Assembly: GCF_000003815.2 (NCBI RefSeq)
Contig: NC_049995.1
Location: 18,684,363 to 18,748,362 of the forward strand
Source: Branchiostoma floridae
Lineage: Eukaryota; Chordata; Leptocardii; Amphioxiformes; Branchiostomatidae
Direction of reading: 5' to 3'
DNA length: 64,000 nt
Part shown: positions 1 to 11,455 of the stretch, piece after piece
Layout of the letters: every line of letters begins with the position of its first letter
How positions within the stretch are numbered: the stretch's first letter is position 1
The notes under the pieces: model-generated
The model's database searches: none
The model's input: the letters and a program-made list of their open reading frames with translations, nothing else
Told to the model about the DNA's origin: nothing
Translations under genes and position numbers: made by a program

Positions 1-315
1 GAGAAGGATTCTTTTAACTTGAGAAGGATCCTTTTAACTTGAGAAGGATTCCTTAACTTTGAGAAGGAGGATTCTATTAACTTAGAGAAGGAGTATTCCT
101 TTAACTATGAGAAGAATTCCTTTAACTTTGAGAAGGATTCCTTTAACTTTGAGAAGGATTCCTTTAACTTTGAGAAGGATTCCTTTAACTTTGAGAAGGA
201 GGATTCCTTTAACTTTGAGAAGGATTCCTTTAACTTTGAGAAGGAGGATTCCTTTAACTTTGAGAAGGAGGATTCCTTTAACTTTGAGAAGGATTCCTTT
301 AACTTTGAGAAGAAG
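1..315. repeat. 21-24 bp minisatellite
   Basis: Tandem units of GAGAAGGATTCCTTTAACTTT (21 bp) and a 24-bp form with an extra GGA run from the window edge to about 315. The first units are the most degenerate and the last ones nearly perfect. Both strands stay open through it because the unit length is a multiple of three, so the low-complexity peptides there are not genes. The array probably continues outside the window. Confidence 0.93.
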
Positions 316-1000
316 GATAATCATTCAAGAATAGGAAAATGGCAGCTTCTTCACAGACTATGATCACGCCATGACGTAGCCGATGATAACGAGTCTCCAA
401 ACAGCAGCTTACCGATTCTGTGAGATGATATAATACGTTTTGCACCAATAAAAGCCATCCAAAGGCTTCCTTTGTATATAATGGCGAAATCCATGATAAA
501 TTCAAGTACTAAGCATGCTTTCGATCTCTTCGTAACGCCATACAACATTCCGGATTAATGATTCACATTCATAGACATAGAAAATCTCTGGACGCCTGGC
601 GGTAATTTATAAAACTACATGCATTCTGAAGAAATATGCAACAATGTGATTCTACGATATGCCAAAGCGGACTGGGCTTGCAATAACGACCAATGAAGTT
701 GTAAAGAAAAGTTATTATGTATTTAATCTGCATAGGAATAATGCATTGGGACAACATTACAAACACATCGTTTGGGACTATGAGGACTTGAGACATCGTT
801 ACAAAGTTTAGCTAACGATATAACAAATTGTTCGAATGTTGGTCCTGTTATGATAATAGTGTTGGCAAGCATATCATCAGTTATCTGGTCTTTTTCAGGA
901 TGACCAAATTTAACCTTCCGCCAATCCTCTGGCGATATACATAATTTATCACATACTTGGTATCCCAAATATAAACACAGACAGATCACCTTATGCCATT
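316..1000. repeat. Diverged copy of the intergenic module
   Basis: No gene is supported. Short blocks match the spacer sequence found after the other genes: the CCGATGATAACGA block near 380, a block like 'gactgggcttgcaataacgacc' near 670-695, and 'acaaagtttagc...aacaaattg...gaatgttgg' near 800-842. The order is the same as at 35640-36270 and 63660-63830. This is an old copy of the array spacer. Confidence 0.5.
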
Positions 1001-2400
1001 AAACACCTCATGACTTGAACCACCCAATGCCAACGCCCCATATTTTCAAGTTAGGGGGTAACACCTTCCACACTTACCTTTTCTCACCAGACGTATCACT
1101 TTCACCAAAATTCCTGGACTATTTCATCTACGGGCATAATGGTTGTGACTCGTGCAGCTTGTATCACTCCCTAGTTATTTGTATCACTCCGCGGTACAGA
1201 GAACAAGAAAAGCAGAAAGAAATTCTAGGAGTCAGCTCACAAAGGTGTCTCCATTGAACCATATAATCGTGCATCAGGACATCAGGGCACAGTAGTTGTG
1301 TTGGATCCTTCAGCAGCCTATAATAATGCACTATTGTGCCTCAAGGTAACATGAACAGTGACATTGATGCCTTTTCGCCATGACAGTCGGACCAAAACAA
1401 CACACCGTCTATTTCTTCTTTGCCTATTTTTCTCTAAAAATAATTACATTACACTAGAGTCCTTTTTACTTGGTATTTGAACACGAGGTAAATTTGTCTT
1501 TCTCTCTGTACTGAAGACAGGACATGTAGCCCCATGTTTAGAAAGTACGAATGTGATCACATTACAAACAGCCTTTGCACCTGCCGGGTTCGGTTACCTT
1601 TATGGTCACGCACCGCCACCCCGTCTTTTATGCGGGAGGAGGATAAACAGAACACCTATTCGTAGTAGGGATAAGACGCTACTAAAGTGAGGACGAACGC
1701 AGCCAAAGGTGTACAGGTATGTTGTGTTGCTATCTAAAGAGGTATCTTACCAATTCTGCAGTAAGGTTAGGAAGATAGCATTTGATAGTTAAAACCAAAC
1801 GGCCATAATGTACCAGGGTCCTTCTCTTTCCACTATCACCGGGTATTTGGTCTATCCTAGTACGGAGAGACACTGACTTTAGGGTTTCTCAAGGATCTCT
1901 CAAAGTCTCTCACAGTCTGTCACATGCTACTATACCCCTAATAACAAATTGTTATGGAAAAATACTTGCTTACTTCTTGAAGATCATAACATTAGCATAA
2001 ACAGACATAACTGGCAGGAAAACAGGTATTCTACATGTAGGGTAACTTGTTCTGTAAAAACTGCTGTTACTAGTGTTAGAGGTATTAATATAGGTGCCAA
2101 TAACGTGTTATACGGGATGAGCTTTATGGGTGTTGCACGAATGACTCCTCTGGTTCTGAATATTTCAGTTTCACCCAGCGACCCACACTGCTTCGATTGC
2201 CTACCGGGCTATAGTCGCTGTTAGAACGTGAACTCCTACGTTACGCGGTTAAGAAGCACCTTTTTCCTTCAGTAGGGTGTCATATGTTCTAATATTGCAA
2301 GGATAACTAAAGTTTACATCAGATCTTAGGGTAACTCTGAACTGCAATATGTCCACAGATAACCCAAATGCGAATACCGAGTGCTACCTTATCTAGGGGT
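1001..2400. other. Non-coding, partly paralogous to 27871-28330
   Basis: No supported gene. The stretch 1272-1430 resembles 27870-28020: the same GCATCAGGACA, GTGTTGGATCCTTCA and CTCAAGGTAACATGAACAGTGA blocks occur in the same order. Around 2120-2150 a block like 'gggtgttgca-gaatgactcc' recurs at 28217 and 54418. The rest shows nothing recognisable. Confidence 0.4.
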
Positions 2401-2875
2401 ATTGTGGTTGAGAAGTTACAGCGATACAGATAGGCACCGCGTGTTTTGTTGGGATGTGACCCTAGCATGACCTCTGTGGCTCAAAAGCAAACAACTTCTC
2501 AGTTTCACCCAGCGTGTAAAAGACACATATCTGACAACAAACACTGCTGGTTAGCAAAATCTGTGTTTAAGAATCACCATGCATGCACTTATATAAGTGG
2601 TTATTATCGTTGTGCTACATATCAGCTTTGTCGCGAAGTAACATTATTCCACAGCGCTTGTAAGACTGGGAATATGTGGGGTTACCAGGTTTCCAGGCAG
2701 TGTGCTTTGTTGGCGTTACCTTGCAATACAATTCTGGTTCTATTTCTCTTATCATGTCAAAGTATTGCTTGTACATAACATCTCACACCAAACAACGCTA
2801 TTCCGTGAACCAAATGTGGATTTAGGCGGTCTAAAACATGTCCGATGTCGCAATGTTAACCAGAACATTAGAGTT
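2401..2875. other. Non-coding spacer
   Basis: Open frames here are short, show no protein-family resemblance and have no convincing splice context. I see no gene or repeat. Confidence 0.4.
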
Positions 2876-3128
2876 AGACTTCGGTCCCAATTGGGAAATT
2901 GGGCCCTGCCGAGCGATTCAAGGTTGTTTGTGGCACTTTCCGGCGTCACCCCTTGGTGGCCTAATGGGATATCCTGCGGCTCCCGGGATATCTTTGAGCA
3001 ATAATTCCGGGGCTCAGTAACTTACGGTCGCCAGGACCTATCTGTGGCATACAACGAGGGGTGTCCCCCGGGATCGTGCAGTCCGCCGGGGCAAATTTGT
3101 AGTTTCGGTGCAATTGGGACCGAAGTCT
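2876..3128. mobile_element. Candidate MITE with 18-bp terminal inverted repeats
   Basis: The 18 bases at 2876-2893 (AGACTTCGGTCCCAATTG) reappear exactly as their reverse complement at 3111-3128, 253 bp end to end. There is no coding capacity between them. Exact inverted termini at this spacing are typical of a small non-autonomous DNA transposon, but no clear target-site duplication was found and there is no second copy in the window, so the assignment is tentative. Confidence 0.45.
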
Positions 3129-4267
3129 TACGTTGCACCGCCGCGTCAAGGCAAGTTGGTTTGGTTTGTTTGGTAATAGTCTGTTAACTGAGTAACGGGA
3201 CTTCATTGTTTTCAAGACTGGAGTCAATAACGTTACAAACAGACAAAGCGCGCTTTGTGTACGTAGAAGCATATGCATGACGGGACCCGTTCAGAACAAA
3301 TGTACTTCCAAGGTTCACCTGCAAAGGACAGACTTGTTCAAGTCACACACCGGACCTGATTTAAACTCACCTGAAGTATGACTGTTAGAACAAAACGCTC
3401 TTAATGCCCACTGTTATTTAATTTGGGTCCTTTAGAACAATTCCATCCCAATATCGCCTTGTGGTATTACAAATGAGTAAAAGAAATCCAATCCCCATGT
3501 ATGTATTGATCTTTAGGGTGGTCCCTTCAGTTAACGTAGTAACTGATCCAAGGGAGCCCTATATACATGTTCGCACATGTTCGCACAACGACGGGTTATA
3601 CCGCCCCTTACGGGGTGACACACCCGTCCGGGTGAATGATGTAGATCGCCATGTGGCTGATACGAGACAGAGGTCGCCAGGCCTCCATCCGGGTGATTTG
3701 AAGTGAATCACCCACTTCCGACAGAAGGATTTGCACCAACGCACACCGCACCATCGCACGCGTGATGGTTCTTTAACGTGCATGGCGTATGGCTCTCCCC
3801 ATACACCCATGTATAGGCCTGTGATCACCATCATCATTTTCGCCACATGCACTGAGCTGAGCCATACTTCCCAGCAACCTGTGCAATACACATTCACAAT
3901 ACACCTCCAAGATGGCTGAAGTCGGCTGTGACCAACATCTGTATAGACTTGTCAAGTTGGCTCTGACAGTGCAGCAACTGGTACAATTTGATCAGAGATT
4001 TGATTTATTTTTCGTTCGCATGGAAGCATCTTGGTGCATTTTGCACACGCAGTATACATATTGATAGTGTTTAAAAACGCACTAGTTTGGTTAAATACTT
4101 TTTAAAAGCAACTATTTGCATCGATATTCCATGACAAGCTCAGTCTAAAACACGGAAATCAAAAAGTTGCACAGAATGCAAATGTACCAATGACATTATA
4201 TAATGTCCTTGGTTGTACAGAATTAGCCTTTTACAATTCAAGAAACGCTATTCACCGATGACACTGC
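3129..4267. other. Non-coding spacer
   Basis: No supported gene. A local inverted motif (CACCCGTCCGGGTGA near 3629, and CCGGGTGATTTGAAGTGAATCACCC near 3697 in two arms) is the only structure seen. The frames on both strands resemble nothing known. Confidence 0.4.
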
Positions 4268-4453
4268 ATCATCATCATCATTTCTTTAGTTATTGAGGCT
4301 ACCAACTTCAATTTGCTGAAGACTTTTGTAGCCTATATGTTAAAGTGTAAAGTGCCTTTCCCAAGGGCACAAGACCGGTGACACGTCTGGGTTTGAACTC
4401 AGGACCTTCTGGACCTGAGTCAAACGTGCTGACGATTGCGCCACGCGGTCCCA
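4268..4453 (-). mobile_element. tRNA-derived SINE
   Basis: Read on the minus strand, the sequence starts near 4453 with a tRNA-like head: TGGGACCGCGTGGCGCAAT, an A-box-like GTGGCGCAATCGTCAGC, and a B-box-like GAGTTCAAACCC at about 4390-4401. A tRNA-unrelated body with the CCCTTGGGAAAGGCACTTTA block follows, then a short (ATG)n-type tail at 4268-4282. Head, body and simple-repeat tail is the classic SINE layout. The exact ends are approximate. A real tRNA gene is unlikely because no cloverleaf 3' half follows. Confidence 0.7.
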
Positions 4454-4684
4454 CATTTATCATCCTCTATGAGGTGCAGCAAGTGAGGCTCCCTTTATCC
4501 TCTTTGGTCACAGTCAGTCATCTGGGATGTGATTTGTGGAATGTGCATTGTAAAAAAGGCTGGGTGTATTATGCATGCCGGGTCTGCTCTGCCGACATAA
4601 CTTGCCGGCACTACTGGCAAGCGGTCATTTTAGGCCATCTTGAAAATGCTGTTACCCCATGTCACAGCACGAACTAGCCAATTC

Positions 4685-5647
4685 TTAACCCTCATCCGAC
4701 CGTATGGGGTCATTTTTGACCCCAGGCCTATATTTTTATCTGTCATAGCAACAATTTTCATCGGAGAAAAATTTCCTTCCATGAATTTGTTTGTATACAT
4801 GTCTTACAACATCTACCAATTTTTCACCGAGTTTTGTCCATTATTGTATAAGCTATACTGGAAAGTTTGTGTCTGGTGCGGTGGGGTCAAAAATGACCCC
4901 AGCCAATTATGAATCATTAATTACATAAATATCAAGACATGTCAATGAAATAACAGGCATTCCTCATCATTGCTATTACAGCAATACGTTATAGTTGCTT
5001 AGATGATTAAACACCGAATATTTTGAAAGAAATTTAGTATTTTAGTGTAAAACACAGTTTTTCGACATTCTGCATAAATTATGATAATACGCACTAATTA
5101 CCTTTGCTAATGAAAATGAAAATGTTTCTAATTAATAAAGAAACAATATATGGACAGAATGTGCAGAAGGAACCTATAAGAAAGATCTCTGCGGGAAAAT
5201 AGACAAGAGTTATTGTATGTGTGTGTTTCGATGGCGGAATATGGTGCATAATTATGTAATAAATTCGTTACTTTTCAGAAATATTTTTTTGTATTTTTTC
5301 TTGTTAAATAGCATTATTATGCTATAAGTATCATTGCAGCATCAAAACCTTTGTTTAGAAATCAATAATTCAAAACATTGTTTAAGTAGGTTGAGTATGG
5401 TAGATTTTCAGAGCAAATGTGGTTTCTCCTCATTTTCTGCATAAATTATGATAATGCTTTCCGCATGTAATAACCACTGACACCAAAACTTGTTACAATA
5501 TTTTTCATAAATTGGTGAAACAGTAAATACATAGAAATGACAAAATAAGCCAGCAGAAATATGTCTATGAGCAAAACAAAATGGGGTCAAAAATGACCCC
5601 ATACGGTCAGATTCGTCGTAAAAATGTAACGGTCGGATGAGGGTTAA
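4685..5647. mobile_element. Non-autonomous piggyBac-like element with TTAA target site
   Basis: The left end reads TTAACCCTCATCCGACCG (4685-4702) and the right end is its reverse complement finishing in GGGTTAA (about 5630-5647), so the element is bounded by TTAA on both sides. Terminal CCC next to TTAA is characteristic of piggyBac transposons. Subterminal palindromes GGGGTCATTTTTGACCCC occur at about 4707-4724 and 5583-5600, with another at about 4884-4901. The interior is AT-rich and encodes no transposase, so it needs one in trans. It sits about 130 bp upstream of the gene A start codon. Confidence 0.85.
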
Positions 5648-5775
5648 ACCTATTGCCTTCCGTGAATCAAAATTTGGCTATAAGCATCAAGTTGCAATGA
5701 ACGTCTTACTTACTTAGACTTACGATGTTTGCACAAAAGTTTCAGTTCATAAACGTTTTATCGTCTGTTTTCAGG

Positions 5776-6725
5776 ATGGCAGGTCCGGAACGAAAAAAAA
5801 TCACACCTGCCGACAGGCGCCATTTTGATTTTGTGCAAACTTTGCTCCGGATTTCCAAAGAACTCACAGAAGAGGAAACGGCAACCATGAAGTTGTTCTG
5901 CCTGCATCTGCTCCCTAGAGAACAGAGGGCACAACTCAAGCGGATGGTGGATGTTTTCCACAAGCTGATGGAACTTGACAAAATCGACCAGGAAAACTTG
6001 GAATTTATTGAAGAGATCTTGGAAAGAATCGGACGGCAGGACCTGATTCGGGACGTTCTGCGGCGGTTCCAGCCGCCTGACCGAGAGATTCCGGAAAACC
6101 CCGAACTACAGCCGGAAACCCCCGAACTGCAGCCGGAAATCCCCGGGCTCCAGCCGGGAACAACTCAGAAGTTGGCAGATGCAGAAGGTCAGTGACATTT
6201 AATTCGCCTTTCATCTATTAGATTAGTTGGCTTCACATCATAGTATGATGAGAACAAAATCATTTTCATACTATTTAATGTACGAACATGTAGACCAACA
6301 GGGCTTTTTTTTTTAATTACAATTCTTACATAGTCCTGTTATATCTATTGTTTTTGTCTATACGCTGCACGCTAAACCCTAGGCTACAATTTGATACAGT
6401 CAAACATGTCTATAGCGGACACTCAAGGGACTGGAGAAATATAGACAGGTGGCCATTATAGAGAAAATGTTGATCAATTGACCATGAGCAAGCTACACAT
6501 GATTTCAGTTCCTACTAATCTTTCTCACCAAGTAACATTGTCTCGATTGGTAAATTCACCGACAAAGACTTGCACTTTAATGCTCAAGGCATGCATACCT
6601 TCTGCTACCGCCAAAATGACCCTGTCAGGAACTCCAAATCCTCGTAAACTACAATTTCATGTAGACCAATATTGTAACAAAGCTTTTATTCAAATTCCAA
6701 TTCTTACATGTGCTATTTGTGATTG

Positions 6726-6758
<33 letters not shown>

Positions 6759-9700
6759 TATATTGTTATTTTGTCTATACGTTGCACTTAGACAGGCTCT
6801 AGACACAGTTTTTCCCAATATCTACGAGCCGACAGCTTTTTTTCAGCATCTAGATGGAACTGCACATATCGCCGTCAATATGTCGGCATATATCTCCCAA
6901 AAGATCCGGAGTATTTGCCCGATACTACAAAACCCTTTGCTACGATGGTAATTTTTGGTGTGTCATAAGATGAACTGACTCGTCTTATCTCTTTATTAAA
7001 GACTTCCGCAATTTTTGTATTAATTTCCTGTTTTGTTTTTGTTTTCAGGTGACGTGCAGAAACACTTTGACTATGTCATCGAAGAAATCAGCCACAAGTG
7101 GGACGACATGGCCCGGAAGCTGGGATTTCATGATAACAAAATCAAAGAAATCCAAGACTCGGAGCGTGACCACAGCCATAGGTGCAGGGAAATACTGACA
7201 AGATGGAGAAACAGGGAGGGACGTAAAGCTACTCTACAGGTGCTAAAGCAAGCCTTAAAGAATATTGGTGAAACTCGGACAGCAGAGAGCCTAGAAGGTT
7301 TGTATCAAAGTTTTGTAAAAAATGTTCAAATTTACCACCACGATCTACCCTTTATCTAAAAGTTCTGTAGAAAATTATAAGCGTCAAGGTTTTTTCGAGG
7401 TTTTTCCTCTCCATCCAACTTGAAACTACTAGAAACCTCTCTGAATAGTTTATGAAATAGCAAAGACATCTTAATAATCATATTCTATTTGCAGGAAATA
7501 CAACCTCCAACACCTACGTGGTTGTGGACGGTACAGTGCGCATGATCCAAGAAACTCTAGATCATCTTAAAAACTGCCTGGCAACGTTATGTGGCACCAG
7601 AAGGTCACAGGTCAAGTTCAGAGGTTACAAGAAGCACAAGAGCATCCTGGTGCACTTCTCCATCCCGCGGGAGAACACGGCGGTGCTGAGGCACATGGCG
7701 GATCACTCCGACCCGAGACTAGTCTACATGGGCGTCAAGTCACTGCAGATCGACGCTAAAGTTCCAATCAAAGTCACACAGGGGGCGCCGCTGTACGGTG
7801 AGTATTTCTCTTCATTGGCAAGAAGTTGTACTTATTAAAGAGCAAGCTGTTATTTCTCTAAAGGTCTAAATTCAGGTGCTTCGAGTTGGTGTTTCAGTTT
7901 ATGTATTGGGTGCTTTTTTTGGCCACTTTTGCATTTTCTTCCAAGTTATATGTAAATGTTTGAGAAATAGAAAAAGGGAAAGAAAAATGACTGTCGTCAC
8001 ATTGTGTAGGTACTTAACAACATGTCAAAGACATCTCTGATAAATTGTCACAAGCTGTCTTTTATACAGATCATGCCCTGTGTGTTTAAGGTGTACTTTC
8101 CCTCAATCAGCGTCATGTAGACTGCATAACTGTTGATTTGTAAATGCCATATCCCTTTCACTTGCCTTTCAGGTGTCAAGAGACAACTGACGGTCGATGA
8201 CATCGAAGTGGGATGCAGTAACCGAACCAAACACCAGAGGGCGCCCCAGGGCTTGACCAGCCTGTCTGCCCTGAACCTGTTCTCGGACGCCCTGCCGCTC
8301 CATCTGCAGGCAGCCGCGAGTCTAGAGTACCAGGGCTTCTCCTACAGCCTGGTCCGGGCTCTGGTGCAGAAGGACCGGCTCAGAGAACACCAGATGAGGC
8401 AGGCCTTCCAGAACCTCAGGAACGCAGAGGTGGATTCCAACACGCTCCGTCAGAAGGCAGAGGTGGATTCCAACACGATCATGACTTTACGCTCCAAGCT
8501 CAACATCACAGAGAACAGGCTGAAGGAGGCTCTTGAGTCGATCGCAGTTCTTGAAGAAAAGCTGCAGCAGGCTCAAGAATACGCAGAGAAAGTGGCCAAG
8601 CAGGTGACATCTGACGTGACGGAGTACAGGGGAGAGAAGCCACCTGGAGGCTGGCCACAGGAGTACAGGGGAGAGAAGCCGCCTGGAGGCTGGCCACAGG
8701 AGTACAGGGGAGAGAAGCCGCCTGGAGGCTGGCCACAGGAGTACAGGGGAGAGAAGCCGCCTGGAGGCTGGCCACAGGAGTACAGGGGAGAGAAGCCGCC
8801 TGGAGGTTGGTCACAGGAGTACAGGGGAGAGAAGCCACCTGGAGGCTGGTCGGTACAGGCCGAGAAGGCAGATTCAGCTACAGAGACACACCTAACGGAT
8901 CCTGTTGGTACTACAGGGATACCTGGAGATGTGGGCGGTGACGAGGTTGGAGCAGACCCGACTGTAAAGAAAGAAGACGGGAAAACTCCAAGACAAGACG
9001 CTGGCAGTGGGAGCGATGGAAAAGAGGATGTTCTCGGTACAGAGGCACCCATGCAAGAGCAACACACAGCGGGGACAGAAGAAACGGCATCTGGCTCTAC
9101 TGGGGCCTGGGAACAGCCCGTGATCACTTTTGGTGGGAAAGGATCAGAACCTGGAAAGTTTGATTACCCACGCGGGGTTGTGGTGTCGCCTGGCAACGAG
9201 ATATTTGTGGCTGATAAGAACAGGCGAGTCCAAGTCCACAGCACAGAGGGGGTTTACCTCCGCCACTTCCCAACAGTTGTACCGGGTACAGGGGATAAGG
9301 ACATGAAGCCGCATGATGTTTGTATGGACGGTAACGGCACGCTGTGGGTAGTGGGGCGGGGAGAGACAGCCCACCATGTTGTACAGTACAGCACGGACGG
9401 GACCGCCATGGCGGGGTTTGACTTGCAGAAGGGCTATTATGACCGGGGTATTGCGGTGGACATGCGCACTAACCACATCCTGGTGACTGATTGTGACCAA
9501 GGTACAGTTCATGTGTTCCGTCCGGACGGCTCCCTGGTGCGGACAGTCCGGCATCCACGGGGTGAGATGATACGCCCGGGGTACGTCACAGTGGATGGGG
9601 AAGGGAACATTCTTGTGTCGGACTGGAGAAGTTACTCTGTCTACGTGCATGACGAGTCCGGGAAGTTCCTGTTCCAGTTCGGAGGTGAGGGAAGTGGTGA

Positions 9701-9920
9701 AGGTCAGCTGAAGTGGCCCGCAGGCATCTGTACAGACAGCTCAGGGCACATCCTCGTGGCGGACTCTTGGAACGAGAGGGTTCAGATCTTCACACGTCAC
9801 GGCGAGTTTGTCCGTACCGTCCGTACTAGGTCCTCACCGGAAGGCCTGGCTGTGGGGCCGGAAGGGCAGCTGGTTGTGACCAATCATTTGGACCATACTG
9901 TGGCTATATATACCAACTAG
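5776..9920 (+). CDS. Gene A: DED-DD-(alpha/beta)-coiled coil-NHL protein
   Basis: Predicted 903-residue protein from four exons: 5776-6187, 7049-7297, 7495-7797 and 8173-9920. All introns are phase 1 with GT-AG borders, and the exon lengths sum to an exact frame. The ATG directly follows a splice acceptor (TTTTCAG/G), so an upstream non-coding exon is expected. Residues 18-97 form a death effector domain with the RQDL motif at 87-90, followed by a short PELQPE-type tail. Residues 138-220 are a death domain (KWDD core). Residues 221-321 are a small alpha/beta module. From 322 come a helical region, a coiled coil (about 388-468), six EYRGEKPPGGWPQ repeats (8622-8855), an acidic linker, and a six-bladed NHL propeller (about 637-902). 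There is no RING or B-box, so it is not a TRIM. The likely role is a cytosolic sensor or adaptor in apoptosis or immunity; that is inference. Confidence 0.88.
6188..7048 (+). other. Gene A first coding intron with (TA)n tract
   Basis: 861-bp intron from donor GTCAGT to acceptor TTTTCAG. It contains an alternating TA microsatellite at about 6726-6760 and no supported gene. The TGGCTTCACATC stretch near 6227 and the following AT-rich sequence resemble the equivalent intron of gene G near 57581, consistent with common descent of the DD-bearing copies. Confidence 0.7.
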
Positions 9921-10390
9921 TATTAATCAGGCAACACTTTGGAGAAGGATTTGTTTCAAAACAAACAGAGTGGACGAAAATTTGTTGATTCAACTCTCCG
10001 TAATTGGTCTTCATAATTCTTGGAAGGTGTCATGAACTTTAATGTGACCAGAGGTTTTGTCCATTCTGGCCAATTGCAATGAGATAAATGTCTCCTTGTC
10101 CCAGAATGATTACGATAGAATAATAAACAACGCTTGTTCAGAAAATATTAATACATGCCGTCATACAGACAGATTTAATTACATTCTAGGAGGAGTTGTC
10201 CCTTTCTGTGTACAAAAAGGTACATCAAAGAATCGTCAGACCCAAGATTAATCAATAAATAATACGTTAAACCCCTAAATGTTGATTTATTCATACATTT
10301 GTACGTAGGACGGTAATTCACTTTTTTTTACATGTATAGTTGTATGTAGCAGACCGTACGTATATCACTGTATTGTGCTGTGCCAATAAA
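9921..10390 (+). promoter_or_regulatory. Gene A 3' flank with polyadenylation signal
   Basis: After the stop codon lies AT-rich sequence sharing the TTTGGAGAAGG...TTTCAACAC start with the flank of gene C. A canonical AATAAA occurs at 10385-10390, with another at about 10254. Either could end the gene A transcript. No other gene is supported here. Confidence 0.45.
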
Positions 10391-11219
10391 GGTTGATGAT
10401 TATTAGGTTTTCTGTCGGACAAATATAGGAATGTTGCTATTCAGTGTGTATGGTGTAATCAGGAAGTAGACCTGTATATAGTATGCTGTGCGGGAGGTAG
10501 AGTTCTGTGAGAGGGTCTGCATGCTCTTTTACGTAAGGCGTAGGCAGCCTATTTTTATTTCCCGTAATTCGTAGGGAAAACCATCTTATGTACGTGATTC
10601 GTAGCGAGGCTACCAAACTTAGCGTAATTGCCTGCCTTGATTTAGCGTAATGCGTAGGGAGTTCTTCTTAATTCTTAATAAGAAAGCCATGACCTTAATC
10701 TTTTCCGTGTTCAACTGTAGAACAATCCTTTGACATTGACGCTCGACTGCATTAAGAAGGGTACAAGCCTTTTGCGCCAACAAAACTTTACCATAAGGCT
10801 CGCGCTGAAGGTGTCGCCAAAAACATTCAATAGAACTAGACGTCTCACAGCGGTGTCTAGCGGTAAATGAGAAAACTGCACCGCTTCTTTCGCAATAAAC
10901 AATGCGATTCTTCAATTTACCAACGCAGACTGGGCTTGCTATAACGACATAGGAGGTTTTAAAAGATGGTATCAACTATTTTTCTGTACAGGAATGAAGT
11001 GAAGTTCTTGCGGTATGATTGCACCACTATGAGTGTTAAAATGATAAATTGTCTGAATTTTCTGTCCTGTTTTGATAATCATGCAACCATTTCATCATCA
11101 AGTAGAATGTTGAAGTAAAAATGTTGATTTTGTAATTCATTATCCGTTATTCTGAGTGTTCTTTGTTCGAAAAAAGAGCAACTTGAGAACATCATGATCC
11201 ACCCACCCCCAACATCTGC
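10391..11219. repeat. Diverged intergenic module copy
   Basis: Blocks such as GCGATTCTTCAATTTACCA and GACTGGGCTTGCTATAACGAC (10900-10955) match the order seen in the spacers after genes B, D, E and G. No gene is supported. Confidence 0.4.
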
Positions 11220-11455
11220 TTGAAGACAGTCCGTAACCTTTGACCCACCCGTCCAGTCCCGCCGCTTTATTACGCATGTGCAGTCCTACCGACCAATCAG
11301 CGCGCTCCACGGCACAGCCCGGTCCGTGTTGTCCCAGCTGTAGTTTCTGTCCGGGAAGTACACGTAAAACTTCATACTTTCCTCCGGGAAAACACAGAAA
11401 ACGTCGCTTCTACGGACTGGGAAACACTCTGAAAACAACATGGACATGACTACAG
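11220..11455 (+). promoter_or_regulatory. CpG-rich promoter with candidate 5-codon first exon
   Basis: This stretch is clearly richer in C and CpG than its surroundings. It holds a consensus NF-Y box (CCAATCAG, 11293-11300), an NRF1-like half-site (TTACGCATGTGC, about 11270) and a pyrimidine-rich stretch. It ends in an ATG with strong context (ACAACATGG, start 11440), five codons (MDMTT) and a perfect donor ACAG/GTGAGT at 11455/11456. The donor leaves phase 1, the same as every intron of the array. It is not in frame with the gene B DED exon, which begins with its own ATG, but is in frame with the third-type exon at 15110. It could be an alternative start for gene B, a leader with an upstream ORF, or the start of an unrelated gene. 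Confidence 0.5.

Noticed and set aside
82-334. Open frames on both strands in the first 330 bases
   Set aside because: They are translations of a minisatellite whose unit is a multiple of three; no gene structure surrounds them.
723-989. Minus-strand 88-residue frame that at first sight looks like a death-domain piece (SPEDWRKVKFGHPEKD)
   Set aside because: It overlaps a diverged copy of the intergenic module (800-850 matches spacers after genes B, D and G), lacks clear splice sites and does not match the DD exons of this array.
3559-3897. 112-residue minus-strand frame
   Set aside because: No family resemblance, overlapping frames on the other strand, and no splice or promoter context.
4300-4453. 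A functional tRNA gene
   Set aside because: A-box- and B-box-like motifs exist, but the sequence runs into a SINE body instead of a closing acceptor stem.
5725-5775. An upstream start for gene A giving MFAQKFQF before MAGP
   Set aside because: The stretch contains the splice acceptor TTTTCAG directly before ATGGCAGG, conserved in the paralogues, so it is intronic; the MAGP-type start is shared by the copies.
8622-8855. GEKPP in the 13-residue repeat as zinc-finger linkers
   Set aside because: The TGEKP resemblance is superficial; no paired Cys and His residues are present.
8573-9127. Long minus-strand frames opposite the 13-residue repeat in each gene (for example 47938-48630, 59392-59910)
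   Set aside because: They are frame shadows of 39-bp repeats: a stop-free unit stays open in several frames. Coding signal and splice sites support the plus strand.
8173-9920. TRIM-NHL E3 ligase identity for these genes
   Set aside because: No RING or B-box cysteine/histidine pattern is present in any exon; the N-terminal modules are death folds.
11240-11449. 69-residue plus-strand frame in the CpG-rich region
   Set aside because: It has no resemblance to a known protein and overlaps promoter motifs; the better signal there is the ATG at 11440 with its donor.
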